From NCBI GenBank assembly GCA_027117675.1, contig JAJAYM010000374.1, positions 1-13,412 on the forward strand: DNA of 13,412 bases, read 5' to 3'. The notes under the pieces are model-generated. The model was not told where the DNA came from. It did no database searches and worked only from the letters and a program-made list of their open reading frames with translations. Both the position numbers and the translations under genes were made by a program. How positions within the stretch are numbered: the stretch's first letter is position 1; each line of letters starts with the position of its first letter. Positions 1 through 6,316 of this stretch are shown here, one piece after another. The DNA is from Actinomycetes bacterium. GTDB lineage: Bacteria; Actinomycetota; Actinomycetes; JAHEKZ01.

Positions 1-798
1 CGGCTGATGGACATGCTGCGCACCCTGGTCGAGGCCGGAACCGGACCGGCGACCGTTCTCGAAGCGGTGCTCGAGCAAACCGGTTACCTGGCTGAGCTGC
101 AGGCGTCCCACGATCCGCAGGACGAGTCCCGCGTCGAGAACCTGCGCGAGCTCGAGGCGGTGGCGCACGAGTTCGAGGAGGCTGCTCCGGATGGAACCCT
201 CGCTGATTTCCTGGAGCAGGTGGCGTTGGTGGCCGACAGCGATCAGATCCCAGATGGAGGTGAGGACGACGGGGTAGTGACGCTGATGACGCTGCATACG
301 GCCAAAGGGCTGGAGTTCCCCGTCATCTTCTTGACCGGCATGGAAGACGGCCTCTTTCCGCACCTGCGGTCACTCGGTAACAGCCAAGAGCTCGAGGAGG
401 AACGCCGACTCGCCTATGTCGGTATCACCCGGGCGCGCGAGCGGCTGCACCTGAGCCGCGCGGTGATGCGTTCGGCATGGGGGTCGCCACAGTGGAACCC
501 TCCGTCTCGGTTCCTCGAAGAGATCCCCGAGGAACTCATCGACTGGCAGCGTGAGGACACCGGCCAGTCGGGTCCGCCACCGTCGATCTCACGCGTGACA
601 CCAGTGCCTGGACGCTCGCCAGGCAGCCGCGAAGTCATCGCGCTCACGGCCGGAGACCGGGTCACTCACGACACCTTCGGCCTCGGCACTGTGGTGTCGA
701 CGGCTGGTGCTGCTGACAAAGCCGAAGCGACGATCGACTTCGGTGACCTCGGCATCAAGCGACTCTTGCTGCGCTACGCCCCCGTCGAGAAGCTGTAG
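1..798 (+). CDS. pcrA: ATP-dependent DNA helicase PcrA/UvrD, C-terminal part (5' end outside window)
   Basis: This is the end of a superfamily 1A DNA helicase that unwinds DNA in nucleotide excision repair and in clearing stalled replication or transcription complexes. The reading frame is open from base 1, so the start lies outside the window and 265 codons remain. Visible parts are the end of helicase domain 2, with motif V (TLHTAKGLEFPVIF, about residue 97 onward) and motif VI (EERRLAYVGITRAR, about residue 133 onward). The motif VI arginines act in ATP hydrolysis. A proline- and serine-rich linker follows (about 185-210). The last 45 residues (GDRVTHDTFGLGTVV to the end) match the Tudor-like RNA-polymerase-binding module typical of PcrA. 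It converges on the M23 gene, with only 34 bases between the two stops and no convincing terminator hairpin there. Family assignment is secure; pcrA rather than uvrD rests on the tail. Confidence 0.95.
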   Translation, partial: RLMDMLRTLVEAGTGPATVLEAVLEQTGYLAELQASHDPQDESRVENLRELEAVAHEFEEAAPDGTLADFLEQVALVADSDQIPDGGEDDGVVTLMTLHTAKGLEFPVIFLTGMEDGLFPHLRSLGNSQELEEERRLAYVGITRARERLHLSRAVMRSAWGSPQWNPPSRFLEEIPEELIDWQREDTGQSGPPPSISRVTPVPGRSPGSREVIALTAGDRVTHDTFGLGTVVSTAGAADKAEATIDFGDLGIKRLLLRYAPVEKL

Positions 799-832
799 CG
801 GCAGGGCGGTGTCACGGGTGGTCGTCGTCAGG

Positions 833-1594
833 TCAGTAGGCGCCGTTGCGGTTGAGCCATGACACCGGGTCGGCCGCTTCTCCGCCACCTGGGTGGTATT
901 CAAAGTGCAGGTGGTTGCCGTAGCAGTTGCCGGTGCAGCCGACGTAACCGATCACGTCACCAGCGCTGACGCTCCCGGACGTTCGTTCGAAACTCGACAG
1001 GTGGGCGTACCACGACTGGTCGCCGTTCGGATGCGTGATCTCGACGATGTTTCCGTATGCGTCACTCCATGACGCCGACGTGATGGTGCCAGCGCCGACC
1101 GCGAGCACCGGCGTTCCGGCTGCGGCGGTGAAATCTTGTCCGGTGTGGTAGCCGCTGCTCCATGCTGACCCGGCTTCGCCGAACGAGGCGGACCATCCGC
1201 CGCCGGGGACCGGCATCACCCACTGTGGGGCTGCTCGCTCGGCGCGAGCCGCAGCGCGCACCTCGGCGCGGCGCTCTTGTCTCTCCTCGCGAGCCTGACG
1301 CCGCTCGCGGCGCTGCTGGGCCTGGGCGCGTTCGCGCTGAGCTTCCCGGTGAGCGCGGTGCTCGACCAGCCAGGCCAACCGTGAGCCCTCCGGATCGACC
1401 AGCGAAAGCGACGCGCGCGCGCTGACCTCGACGGCGGCAACTGGCGCGTTCGCCACGCTGGCCTCGTTCGCTAAGGCTTGTCCTGGTGACTGAGTGACGG
1501 CGACCGCGGTCAGCGAAGAGACAGCCAGGCTCAGCGCCAAGATAGTGCTTGGCCGGCCGATGAGGGTTGGACGTGGTCGGGCGTGCGCAGGCAT
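833..1594 (-). CDS. Secreted M23-family (LytM-like) peptidoglycan metallopeptidase
   Basis: Predicted exported endopeptidase, 253 aa, that would cut peptide cross-links in cell-wall peptidoglycan. I chose the ATG at 1594 because it is followed at once by a basic, then hydrophobic signal peptide (about residues 10-42, ending near QALA) and has GGAG about ten bases upstream. The open frame continues upstream to 1816, but that part looks non-coding. Residues 78-122 are extremely rich in Arg, Glu, Gln and Ala, which suggests a charged helix or coiled coil. The M23 domain covers about 125-245. The zinc ligands are H150 and D154 in YHTGQDF and H230 in HLHFE; H198 and H228 are the usual catalytic partners. 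C220 and C224 lie just before HLHFE and could form a disulfide outside the cell. It is divergent from the B12-subunit gene. The exact substrate bond is not predictable. Confidence 0.9.
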   Translation of the reverse strand: MPAHARPRPTLIGRPSTILALSLAVSSLTAVAVTQSPGQALANEASVANAPVAAVEVSARASLSLVDPEGSRLAWLVEHRAHREAQRERAQAQQRRERRQAREERQERRAEVRAAARAERAAPQWVMPVPGGGWSASFGEAGSAWSSGYHTGQDFTAAAGTPVLAVGAGTITSASWSDAYGNIVEITHPNGDQSWYAHLSSFERTSGSVSAGDVIGYVGCTGNCYGNHLHFEYHPGGGEAADPVSWLNRNGAY

Positions 1595-1815
1595 CGATGA
1601 GCTCCACAAGTGGGGGAAGGTAGGCCGCCACGGGTCGGTGACCTGCTCGAAGGTAATCACGCTGTCTGAGAGCCTGCTGAGACTCGGTGGAGAGTCTGTG
1701 GACAACGTCTCCTGGCGAGACAGTGACCCACAGCACACTCCATCCGCGCTCGGCGGCGATGCGCAGCCCATTTGGTGACCTGTCTCACGTCCGTGGCTGG
1801 CGCGGCACTTTGACA

Positions 1816-1831
1816 TGTGAGCGACGTCACC
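1816..1831. promoter_or_regulatory. CRP/GlxR-like operator candidate
   Basis: TGTGA, six bases, then TCACC. This matches nine of the ten defined positions of the CRP-family consensus TGTGA-N6-TCACA used by actinobacterial Crp/GlxR proteins. Its centre is about 13 bases upstream of the -35 candidate of the icmB-like gene and about 230 bases upstream of the divergent M23 start. Actinobacterial CRP-family regulators are known to control some wall-hydrolase and central-carbon genes, so either gene could be the target. This is sequence resemblance only. Confidence 0.45.
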
Positions 1832-1836
1832 ACGCC

Positions 1837-1865
1837 TTGGGCTGAGCCGGGGCGTCGGTTACCCT
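1837..1865 (+). promoter_or_regulatory. Sigma-70-type promoter candidate for the icmB-like gene
   Basis: TTGGGC (1837-1842), a 17-base spacer, then TACCCT (1860-1865). The -35 hexamer keeps TTG and the -10 hexamer fits the actinobacterial TAnnnT pattern. Transcription would begin near 1872, about 40 bases before the GTG start. It is the best hexamer pair I found in this region. Confidence 0.4.
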
Positions 1866-1910
1866 TCGTGCGAACCGAACCGAACCTGGACCCTGCGCGA
1901 GGAGTCGGTA

Positions 1911-2327
1911 GTGAGCCAGTCAGTTGTACCTGTGACGCCCATTCGGGTTGTTGTGGCCAAACCCGGGCTCGACGGGCATGACCGCGGCGCCAAGGTCGTC
2001 GCGCGCGCTTTGCGGGACGCCGGCGTCGAAGTGATCTACACCGGCCTGCACCAGACACCGGAGCAGATCGTCGACGCAGCCATCCAGGAGGACGCCGACG
2101 CGATCGGACTTTCGGTTCTCTCGGGCGCTCATTTGACGCTATTCCCGAAGGTCGTTGAACTCCTCAGTGAGCGCGATGCATCCGACATCGTGGTCTTTGG
2201 TGGCGGGATCATCCCCGACGCCGACATCGCGGTCCTCGAGAAGGCCGGGGTGGCCAAGGTTTTCACGCCAGGGGCGTCCACCCACGACATCGTCGACTGG
2301 GTCTGCGCGAAGTTCGCTGGCCGCTAG
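1911..2327 (+). CDS. icmB: Cobalamin-binding small subunit of an acyl-CoA mutase (isobutyryl-/methylmalonyl-CoA mutase type)
   Basis: A 138-aa stand-alone B12-binding domain of the kind that pairs with a separate catalytic subunit to rearrange acyl-CoA carbon skeletons, such as isobutyryl-CoA to n-butyryl-CoA or methylmalonyl-CoA to succinyl-CoA. The base-off/His-on motif DxHxxG is present as D21-G-H23-D-R-G26, followed by SxL (S68-V-L70) and the glycine motif GGG at 97-99. The length equals that of known IcmB proteins, and the sequence closely resembles them as I recall. The GTG start has GAGGAG at 1899-1904, six bases upstream. No catalytic large subunit lies in the window, so it must be encoded elsewhere. 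Its place just upstream of sucCD fits a route that yields succinyl-CoA. The family is certain; which mutase it serves is not. Confidence 0.88.
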   Translation: MSQSVVPVTPIRVVVAKPGLDGHDRGAKVVARALRDAGVEVIYTGLHQTPEQIVDAAIQEDADAIGLSVLSGAHLTLFPKVVELLSERDASDIVVFGGGIIPDADIAVLEKAGVAKVFTPGASTHDIVDWVCAKFAGR

Positions 2328-2528
2328 CGCTAAACAGTTCGTCGAGTAGTACGCGCCCCAAAAAATGCCGGCGCGATGCGCATGCCTGATGGCGCACCAG
2401 ACGAGGTGCAAAGTTTGTTGGTGGTCTATTTCGCCGTCACCGACTGCGAAGCGAGTGCAGAGCGGCCTGGCAAGTTCGCTGGGGCGAACGACCCCACCGG
2501 TGCGATGTCCTTCTTCGACTCGTTCCCT

Positions 2529-2566
2529 GACTCCGCTTATCCGGGTGTTGTGAGAGCGAGCCCCCC
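2529..2566 (+). repeat. Direct repeat, copy 1 (38 bases)
   Basis: Runs from GACTCCGCTTA through CCGGGTGTTGTGAGAGCGAG to a run of six C. It matches copy 2 (2637-2674) at 37 of 38 positions; the only difference is T at 2540 against A at 2648. The two copies start 108 bases apart and enclose the perfect hairpin at 2585-2636. Confidence 0.9.
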
Positions 2567-2584
2567 ACTCTGACCCAGATCGCT

Positions 2585-2636
2585 GAGGCAGACTGCAGGA
2601 AGTGGTGCTATCACGCCACTTCCTGCAGTCTGCCTC
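2585..2636. repeat. Perfect 21-bp inverted repeat with 10-base loop
   Basis: Arms 2585-2605 and 2616-2636 are exact reverse complements, with loop TGCTATCACG. The stem core contains ACTGCAGGAAGTGG. The right arm abuts direct repeat copy 2 directly. There is no T-run after the stem, so a classical intrinsic terminator is not shown, although T-poor terminators occur in actinobacteria. A REP/MITE-like mobile palindrome or an mRNA-end hairpin for the icmB-like transcript are both possible. Confidence 0.9.
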
Positions 2637-2674
2637 GACTCCGCTTAACCGGGTGTTGTGAGAGCGAGCCCCCC
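2637..2674 (+). repeat. Direct repeat, copy 2 (38 bases)
   Basis: Second copy of the 38-base repeat, 37/38 identical to 2529-2566, starting immediately after the hairpin's right arm and ending in seven C (to 2675). It lies just upstream of the sucC promoter candidate. Confidence 0.9.
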
Positions 2675-2676
2675 CG

Positions 2677-2704
2677 CTGACGAGCTGACCTTCCCCTCTA
2701 GGCT
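2677..2704 (+). promoter_or_regulatory. Weak promoter candidate for sucCD
   Basis: CTGACG (2677-2682), a 16-base spacer, then TAGGCT (2699-2704). Four of six -35 positions match TTGACA and the -10 fits TAnnnT. It starts two bases after the C-run of direct repeat copy 2. Transcription would begin near 2711, leaving about a 70-base leader before sucC. Tentative. Confidence 0.25.
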
Positions 2705-2780
2705 CGCTGGCATCGGTAGGCGGTCGCCGGGACCTGTCCGTGGCGGCCCGGACGTGCCCGAGTCGAAGGTGAGGCCCTGC

Positions 2781-3956
2781 GTGGACCTGTTCGAGTATCA
2801 AGCGAAAGAACTTTTCGCCAAGCACGGAGTTCCGGTGACACCGGGCACTGTTGCGTTCACGCCCGAAGAAGCCAGAGAGGCCGCCGAAGCGTACGGCGGG
2901 CCCGTCGTCGTGAAGGCCCAGGTCAAAACTGGAGGACGCGGCAAGGCCGGCGGCGTCAAACTCGCCGATTCGCCCGACGACGCTGAGGCGAAGGCCGCTG
3001 ACATCCTCGGTCTCGACATCAAGGGTCATGTGGTGCGACGACTGCTCATCACTCCGGCTGCTGACATCGACACCGAGTACTACGTCTCGTTCCTGCTCGA
3101 CCGCGCGAACCGCACGTACTTGGGTATGGCCAGCGTCGAGGGCGGAATGGACATCGAAGAGGTGGCACGCACGAAGCCCGAGGCGCTCGCGAGGGTTCCG
3201 ATCGATGCCCTGACCGGGGTTGACGCGGCCAAGGCGCTGGAGATCGTCAGCGAGGCCCGTTTCCCGGAGGACGTTGCCGGTCAAGTGGCGGATGTGCTGC
3301 AACAGTTGTGGCGAGTCATCGTCGAGGAGGATGCAACCCTGGTCGAGGTAAATCCACTCATCAAAACTCCCGATGGCCAGATCCTGGCGCTCGACGGCAA
3401 GGTCACCCTCGACGAGAACGCCGACTTCCGGCACCCCGACAACGCGCAGTACGCCGTTCACGACGAGACCGACCCGCTTGAGGCTGCCGCCAAGGCTAAA
3501 GACCTCAACTACGTCAAGCTGGACGGCTCGGTCGGCGTCATCGGCAATGGCGCCGGTCTGGTGATGAGCACCCTGGATGTTGTCGCGTACGCCGGTGAGG
3601 ATTTCGGTGGCGTCAAGCCGGCGAACTTTCTCGACATCGGTGGTGGTGCGTCGGCAGAGGTGATGGCCAACGGCCTCGAGATCATCCTCAGCGACCCGCA
3701 GGTGAAGGCGGTTCTCGTCAACGTGTTCGGCGGAATCACCTCATGCGATGCCGTCGCCAACGGCATTGCGCAAGCCTTCGCGATGCTCGCTGAGCGCGGC
3801 GACGTTGTCGACCGTCCCATCGTCTGTCGACTCGACGGCAACAACGCTGAGGAGGGTCGGCGCATCCTCAACGAGTCTGGCAACGAGGTCGTCGAACTAG
3901 TCGCCACCATGGACGCTGCGGCCCGCCGGGTCGCCGAACTCGCGGCTGCGAAGTAG
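2781..3956 (+). CDS. sucC: Succinyl-CoA synthetase (ADP-forming), beta subunit
   Basis: TCA-cycle enzyme subunit: with SucD it converts succinyl-CoA, ADP and phosphate to succinate, CoA and ATP in the cytosol. The GTG at 2781 gives the canonical N-terminus MDLFEYQAKELF and 391 residues, the usual length. AAGGTGAGG at 2766-2774, six bases upstream, supports it; the frame stays open upstream to 2658 but that part does not look coding. The ATP-grasp domain shows K45 and GGRGKAGG (51-58). Mg-binding residues N191 (EVNPL) and D205 (ALDGK) have the 14-residue spacing of E. coli N199 and D213. The C-terminal ligase domain has VGVIGNGAGLVM (from 251) and NVFGGITSCD. The sucD ribosome site overlaps its stop codon, so the two are one operon. 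Confidence 0.97.
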   Translation: MDLFEYQAKELFAKHGVPVTPGTVAFTPEEAREAAEAYGGPVVVKAQVKTGGRGKAGGVKLADSPDDAEAKAADILGLDIKGHVVRRLLITPAADIDTEYYVSFLLDRANRTYLGMASVEGGMDIEEVARTKPEALARVPIDALTGVDAAKALEIVSEARFPEDVAGQVADVLQQLWRVIVEEDATLVEVNPLIKTPDGQILALDGKVTLDENADFRHPDNAQYAVHDETDPLEAAAKAKDLNYVKLDGSVGVIGNGAGLVMSTLDVVAYAGEDFGGVKPANFLDIGGGASAEVMANGLEIILSDPQVKAVLVNVFGGITSCDAVANGIAQAFAMLAERGDVVDRPIVCRLDGNNAEEGRRILNESGNEVVELVATMDAAARRVAELAAAK

Positions 3957-3965
3957 GGAGCTCAC

Positions 3966-4847
3966 ATGTCGGTCTGGCTCAACTCTGACAGTCGTATCTT
4001 GGTGCAGGGAATCACTGGGTCCGAAGGTACCAAACACACCCGCCGCATGGTGGCGTCCGGCTCCACCGTCGTCGCCGGCGTCACACCGGGCAAGGGCGGA
4101 CAGAACGTAGACGGCGGGAAGGGTGACATCCCGGTGTTCGGTTCGGTCTCTGAAGCCGTCGACGCGACCGGCGCTGATGTGTCGGTGGTCTTCGTGCCGC
4201 CACGCTTCGCGAAGGCTGCGGTTGTTGAGGCGGTCGACGCGAGAGTCCCGCTCTGCGTCGTCATCACCGAAGGAATCCCGGTTGGCGACACGGCCCAGTT
4301 CTTCCAGTACGCGCAGAACGCAGGCGGGACGCGGATCATCGGCCCGAACTGTCCGGGCATCATCAGCCCCGGACAGTCCAACGCGGGAATCATCCCGGCC
4401 GATATCACTGGCCCAGGGTCGATTGGGCTCGTCAGCAAGAGCGGCACGTTGACGTACCAGATGATGTACGAGTTGCGTGACTTCGGTTGCTCCACGGGCA
4501 TCGGTATCGGGGGAGACCCGGTCATCGGGACGACGCACATCGATGCGCTGGCAGCGTTCGAGGCCGACCCCGACACCGAGGCGATCGTCATGATCGGTGA
4601 GATTGGTGGGGACGCCGAAGAGCGCGCGGCCGCCTACATCGGCGCAAACATCTCCAAGCCCGTTGTCGGATATGTCGCCGGCTTCACCGCCCCAGAGGGA
4701 AAGACCATGGGCCACGCCGGCGCCATCGTCTCGGGGTCGTCCGGGACGGCGGCCGCCAAGGCTGACGCACTTGAGGCGGCCGGCGTCCGGGTTGGCAAGA
4801 CGCCGAGCGCGACAGCCGCCCTGATGCGAGACCTGCTCAGCAGCTGA
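3966..4847 (+). CDS. sucD: Succinyl-CoA synthetase (ADP-forming), alpha subunit
   Basis: Partner of SucC, 293 aa, carrying the CoA-binding Rossmann domain and the histidine that is phosphorylated during catalysis. Visible motifs are GITGSEGTKHT (15-25) in the CoA-binding fold, GPNCPG (126-131), GEIGGDAEE (211 onward) and the active-site H250 in KTMGHAGAIVSG. Length is normal. The ATG is preceded by AGGGAG (3955-3960), which overlaps the sucC stop TAG, and the gap to sucC is nine bases, so translation is probably coupled. After the stop there are 147 bases before perM, holding a long inverted repeat that could end or process the sucCD transcript. Confidence 0.97.
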   Translation: MSVWLNSDSRILVQGITGSEGTKHTRRMVASGSTVVAGVTPGKGGQNVDGGKGDIPVFGSVSEAVDATGADVSVVFVPPRFAKAAVVEAVDARVPLCVVITEGIPVGDTAQFFQYAQNAGGTRIIGPNCPGIISPGQSNAGIIPADITGPGSIGLVSKSGTLTYQMMYELRDFGCSTGIGIGGDPVIGTTHIDALAAFEADPDTEAIVMIGEIGGDAEERAAAYIGANISKPVVGYVAGFTAPEGKTMGHAGAIVSGSSGTAAAKADALEAAGVRVGKTPSATAALMRDLLSS

Positions 4848-4875
4848 CCCACCCTCATCCGCTGACCCGCCTACG

Positions 4876-4945
4876 GTGATCGAAGCATCTCAGTCACTTT
4901 GACAGGCATTTCTGTCGCCGTAAATGACTGAAATGCTTCGATCAC
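4876..4945. repeat. 21-base-arm inverted repeat with inner hairpin, downstream of sucD
   Basis: Arms 4876-4896 (GTGATCGAAGCAT...) and 4925-4945 are reverse complements at 20 of 21 positions; the exception is C4889 opposite A4932. In RNA from the minus strand that pair would be an allowed G-U. The 28-base centre holds a second perfect stem, GACAG/CTGTC with loop GCATTT (4901-4916). The 7-base sequence CCTACGG lies at both ends (4870-4876 and 4947-4953). No T-run follows, so it may be a terminator, an mRNA stabiliser or a REP/MITE-like palindrome. Confidence 0.85.
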
Positions 4946-4956
4946 ACCTACGGGTG

Positions 4957-4973
4957 GGCGCGCCTGCGGCGCC
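4957..4973 (+). terminator. Possible short GC-rich hairpin before perM
   Basis: GGCGC (4957-4961) can pair with GCGCC (4969-4973) across a 7-base loop, and TTTT occurs 11 bases later (4985-4988). The 9-base sequence ACGGGTGGG occurs on both sides (4950-4958 and 4976-4984). The stem is too short and the T-run too distant for a firm terminator call. Confidence 0.2.
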
Positions 4974-4994
4974 TGACGGGTGGGTTTTGCGACG

Positions 4995-6293
4995 ATGGTG
5001 GGGATGACGACCAGCTCTCGGCGGGCCAACCCCGCGACGCGCGCCTCCCGGGCGGACGCCTACCGCCACGACTCGGTCAGCGTGGCGTTCACCGCTGCTC
5101 TCTCAGCTGGCTTGGTGGCTTTGATCGGTCTCGCACTCAGCTTCATCGTGACGCTCGGGTCGTGGGCGCTAGCCCCGCACGCGTCCGAAACGGGCCCGGA
5201 CGCAGTCGCTCGGGTCGCGGTTGGTCTGTGGCTTTACACGCACCACGTACCGCTCAACATCGACGGAGTTCCCCTCGGACTTGTGCCGATCGGGCTGCTG
5301 CTCATCCCCGGCTTGCTGGCGTATGCGGGGGGCCGTCAGGTGGCGCGGGTCGCACGTCCCCAGAGTCTGGCCGATGTGACCAGGGCAGTCATCCCCTACG
5401 CCCTGGTCTACGGAGTGCTGGCCGCCGTCGTGGCGGGAGTGGTGCGCTCAGAGGTCGTTCAGCCGGCCCCCCGCACCGCCTTCTTTGCCGCCACGCTCAT
5501 CGCCGTCATCGGCGGAGGTTGGGGGCTCCTGCGGGGGTCCGGTCTGCAGGGTGCGGCGATCGAAGCGGTACCTCCATCGATACGAGCGGTGGGGGCGTCA
5601 GCCGCCGCCGGGCTGGCCACGGTCGTGATGGTCGCCGCCGTCTTGACCACGGTCGCCATCGCGATCGGATTCCCGGACGCGGCTGAGGCGTACCGGGCGT
5701 TGGACGCCGGGTGGTCAGGGGCGCCGGTGCTCCTGCTGCTCACGCTCGCCTTTGTGCCGAACTTGGTGATGTGGACAGCTGCGCTCACCACCGGCGTCGG
5801 GTTCGGCCTGGGAGGCGACGGCGTGGTTTCGCCGCAGAGTGTCGACTACGGTGCGCTGCCGGTCTTCCCGCCGCTGGCCGCGCTTCCGCCGCAAGGAGAG
5901 CCGGGAGTGTGGGCCTACGTGGCGCTCGCCGCTCCATTGCTCGGTGGGTACGCCGTCGCCGCCGTCTTGTACCGCCGCCAGCGTGGCATCCCGGTCGAGC
6001 ATCTGGCCGCTCGGGCGGCCGCCGCCGGTGCCCTCGCCGGTGCCGGACTCGGCGTCTGCTGCTGGCTCAGCGCCGGGTCGGTGGGAGATCAGGCGCTCAC
6101 TGCGCTGGGACCGGTCGGCTGGCGAGTGGGTGTAGTCGCAGCAGTGCAGATGGCCCTGGTTGCCGCAGTTGTCGCCTGGGAGCTGCACCGCCGCCAGGGC
6201 ACGGCGCGAAGGCGCCTCATCGACCTAAGGGATCGGGTGGCGTTGCCGCCCAAGCTCCCCCACCAGGTGAAGACGGCACTGCGCCGGCGCTAG
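4995..6293 (+). CDS. perM: DUF6350 polytopic membrane protein, PerM-like cell-division factor
   Basis: A 432-residue, very hydrophobic membrane protein with about nine membrane segments (near residues 28-60, 97-112, 131-152, 161-180, 200-226, 243-270, 305-326, 340-362 and 375-396) and a basic cytoplasmic tail ending ALRRR. Family and position, directly before purN-purH and after sucCD, match mycobacterial PerM (Rv0955), known to support cell division and persistence under mild acid or low-magnesium stress. I see no catalytic motif. The start is uncertain: ATG 4995, GTG 4998 and ATG 5004 are all in frame, and none has a strong ribosome site (GGTGGG at 4979-4984 is ten bases before 4995). A GTG at 4980 is also possible. 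The gap to purN is only 23 bases, so they are probably co-transcribed. The function is transferred from Mycobacterium and not proven here. Confidence 0.85.
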   Translation: MVGMTTSSRRANPATRASRADAYRHDSVSVAFTAALSAGLVALIGLALSFIVTLGSWALAPHASETGPDAVARVAVGLWLYTHHVPLNIDGVPLGLVPIGLLLIPGLLAYAGGRQVARVARPQSLADVTRAVIPYALVYGVLAAVVAGVVRSEVVQPAPRTAFFAATLIAVIGGGWGLLRGSGLQGAAIEAVPPSIRAVGASAAAGLATVVMVAAVLTTVAIAIGFPDAAEAYRALDAGWSGAPVLLLLTLAFVPNLVMWTAALTTGVGFGLGGDGVVSPQSVDYGALPVFPPLAALPPQGEPGVWAYVALAAPLLGGYAVAAVLYRRQRGIPVEHLAARAAAAGALAGAGLGVCCWLSAGSVGDQALTALGPVGWRVGVVAAVQMALVAAVVAWELHRRQGTARRRLIDLRDRVALPPKLPHQVKTALRRR

Positions 6294-6316
6294 CTGCCCC
6301 AGTAGGGTGCGTGATC

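Larger units (their letters stand above)
1595..1910. other. 316-base divergent intergenic region between the M23 gene and the icmB-like gene
   Basis: No convincing gene. It must carry the promoters of both divergent genes. The icmB side holds a CRP-like palindrome and a promoter candidate, listed separately. The M23 side, which would be leader RNA for the minus-strand gene if its promoter is distal, has two small perfect stems: AGACTC/GAGTCT with a 6-base loop (1680-1697) and GTCTC/GAGAC with a 5-base loop (1707-1721). I could not match this leader to a known riboswitch; the c-di-AMP (ydaO) class was considered because actinobacterial wall hydrolases often carry it. Confidence 0.6.
2328..2780. 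other. 453-base gene-free spacer between the icmB-like gene and sucC
   Basis: No supported gene. Short open frames here, for example a 65-codon one from 2376, lack a good ribosome site or any recognisable domain. The first 200 bases show nothing clear. The second half carries the direct repeats, the perfect inverted repeat, a weak promoter candidate and the sucC ribosome site, each listed separately. Confidence 0.65.

Noticed and set aside
799..832. Shared terminator between the converging pcrA and M23 genes
   Set aside because: I see no convincing stem or T-run in these 34 bases.
1062..1736. 224-codon minus-strand frame overlapping the M23 gene
   Set aside because: It is rich in Arg and Gly in the manner of an out-of-frame read; the M23 frame carries the signal peptide and zinc motifs.
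1595..1816. Longer 327-aa version of the M23 protein starting at 1816
   Set aside because: The extra 74 residues would precede a clear signal peptide and resemble no domain; ATG 1594 has a ribosome site.
2376..2573. 65-codon open frame in the icmB-sucC spacer
   Set aside because: No proper ribosome site or domain, and it runs into direct repeat copy 1.
2529..2675. CRISPR array
   Set aside because: Only two repeat copies, and the interval is a palindrome instead of a unique spacer; no cas genes nearby.
2139..3461. 440-codon open frame on the minus strand across the spacer and sucC
   Set aside because: It is antisense to the well-supported sucC and reads through the repeats and hairpin; it has no recognisable domain. 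Long antisense frames are usual in high-GC coding DNA.
3897..4715. 272-codon minus-strand open frame opposite sucD
   Set aside because: Shadow of sucD, whose motifs and active-site histidine are complete on the plus strand.
5711..6316. N-terminal extension of PurN through the perM region
   Set aside because: Out-of-frame shadow of perM; PurN has its normal length and phosphate loop from GTG 6317.
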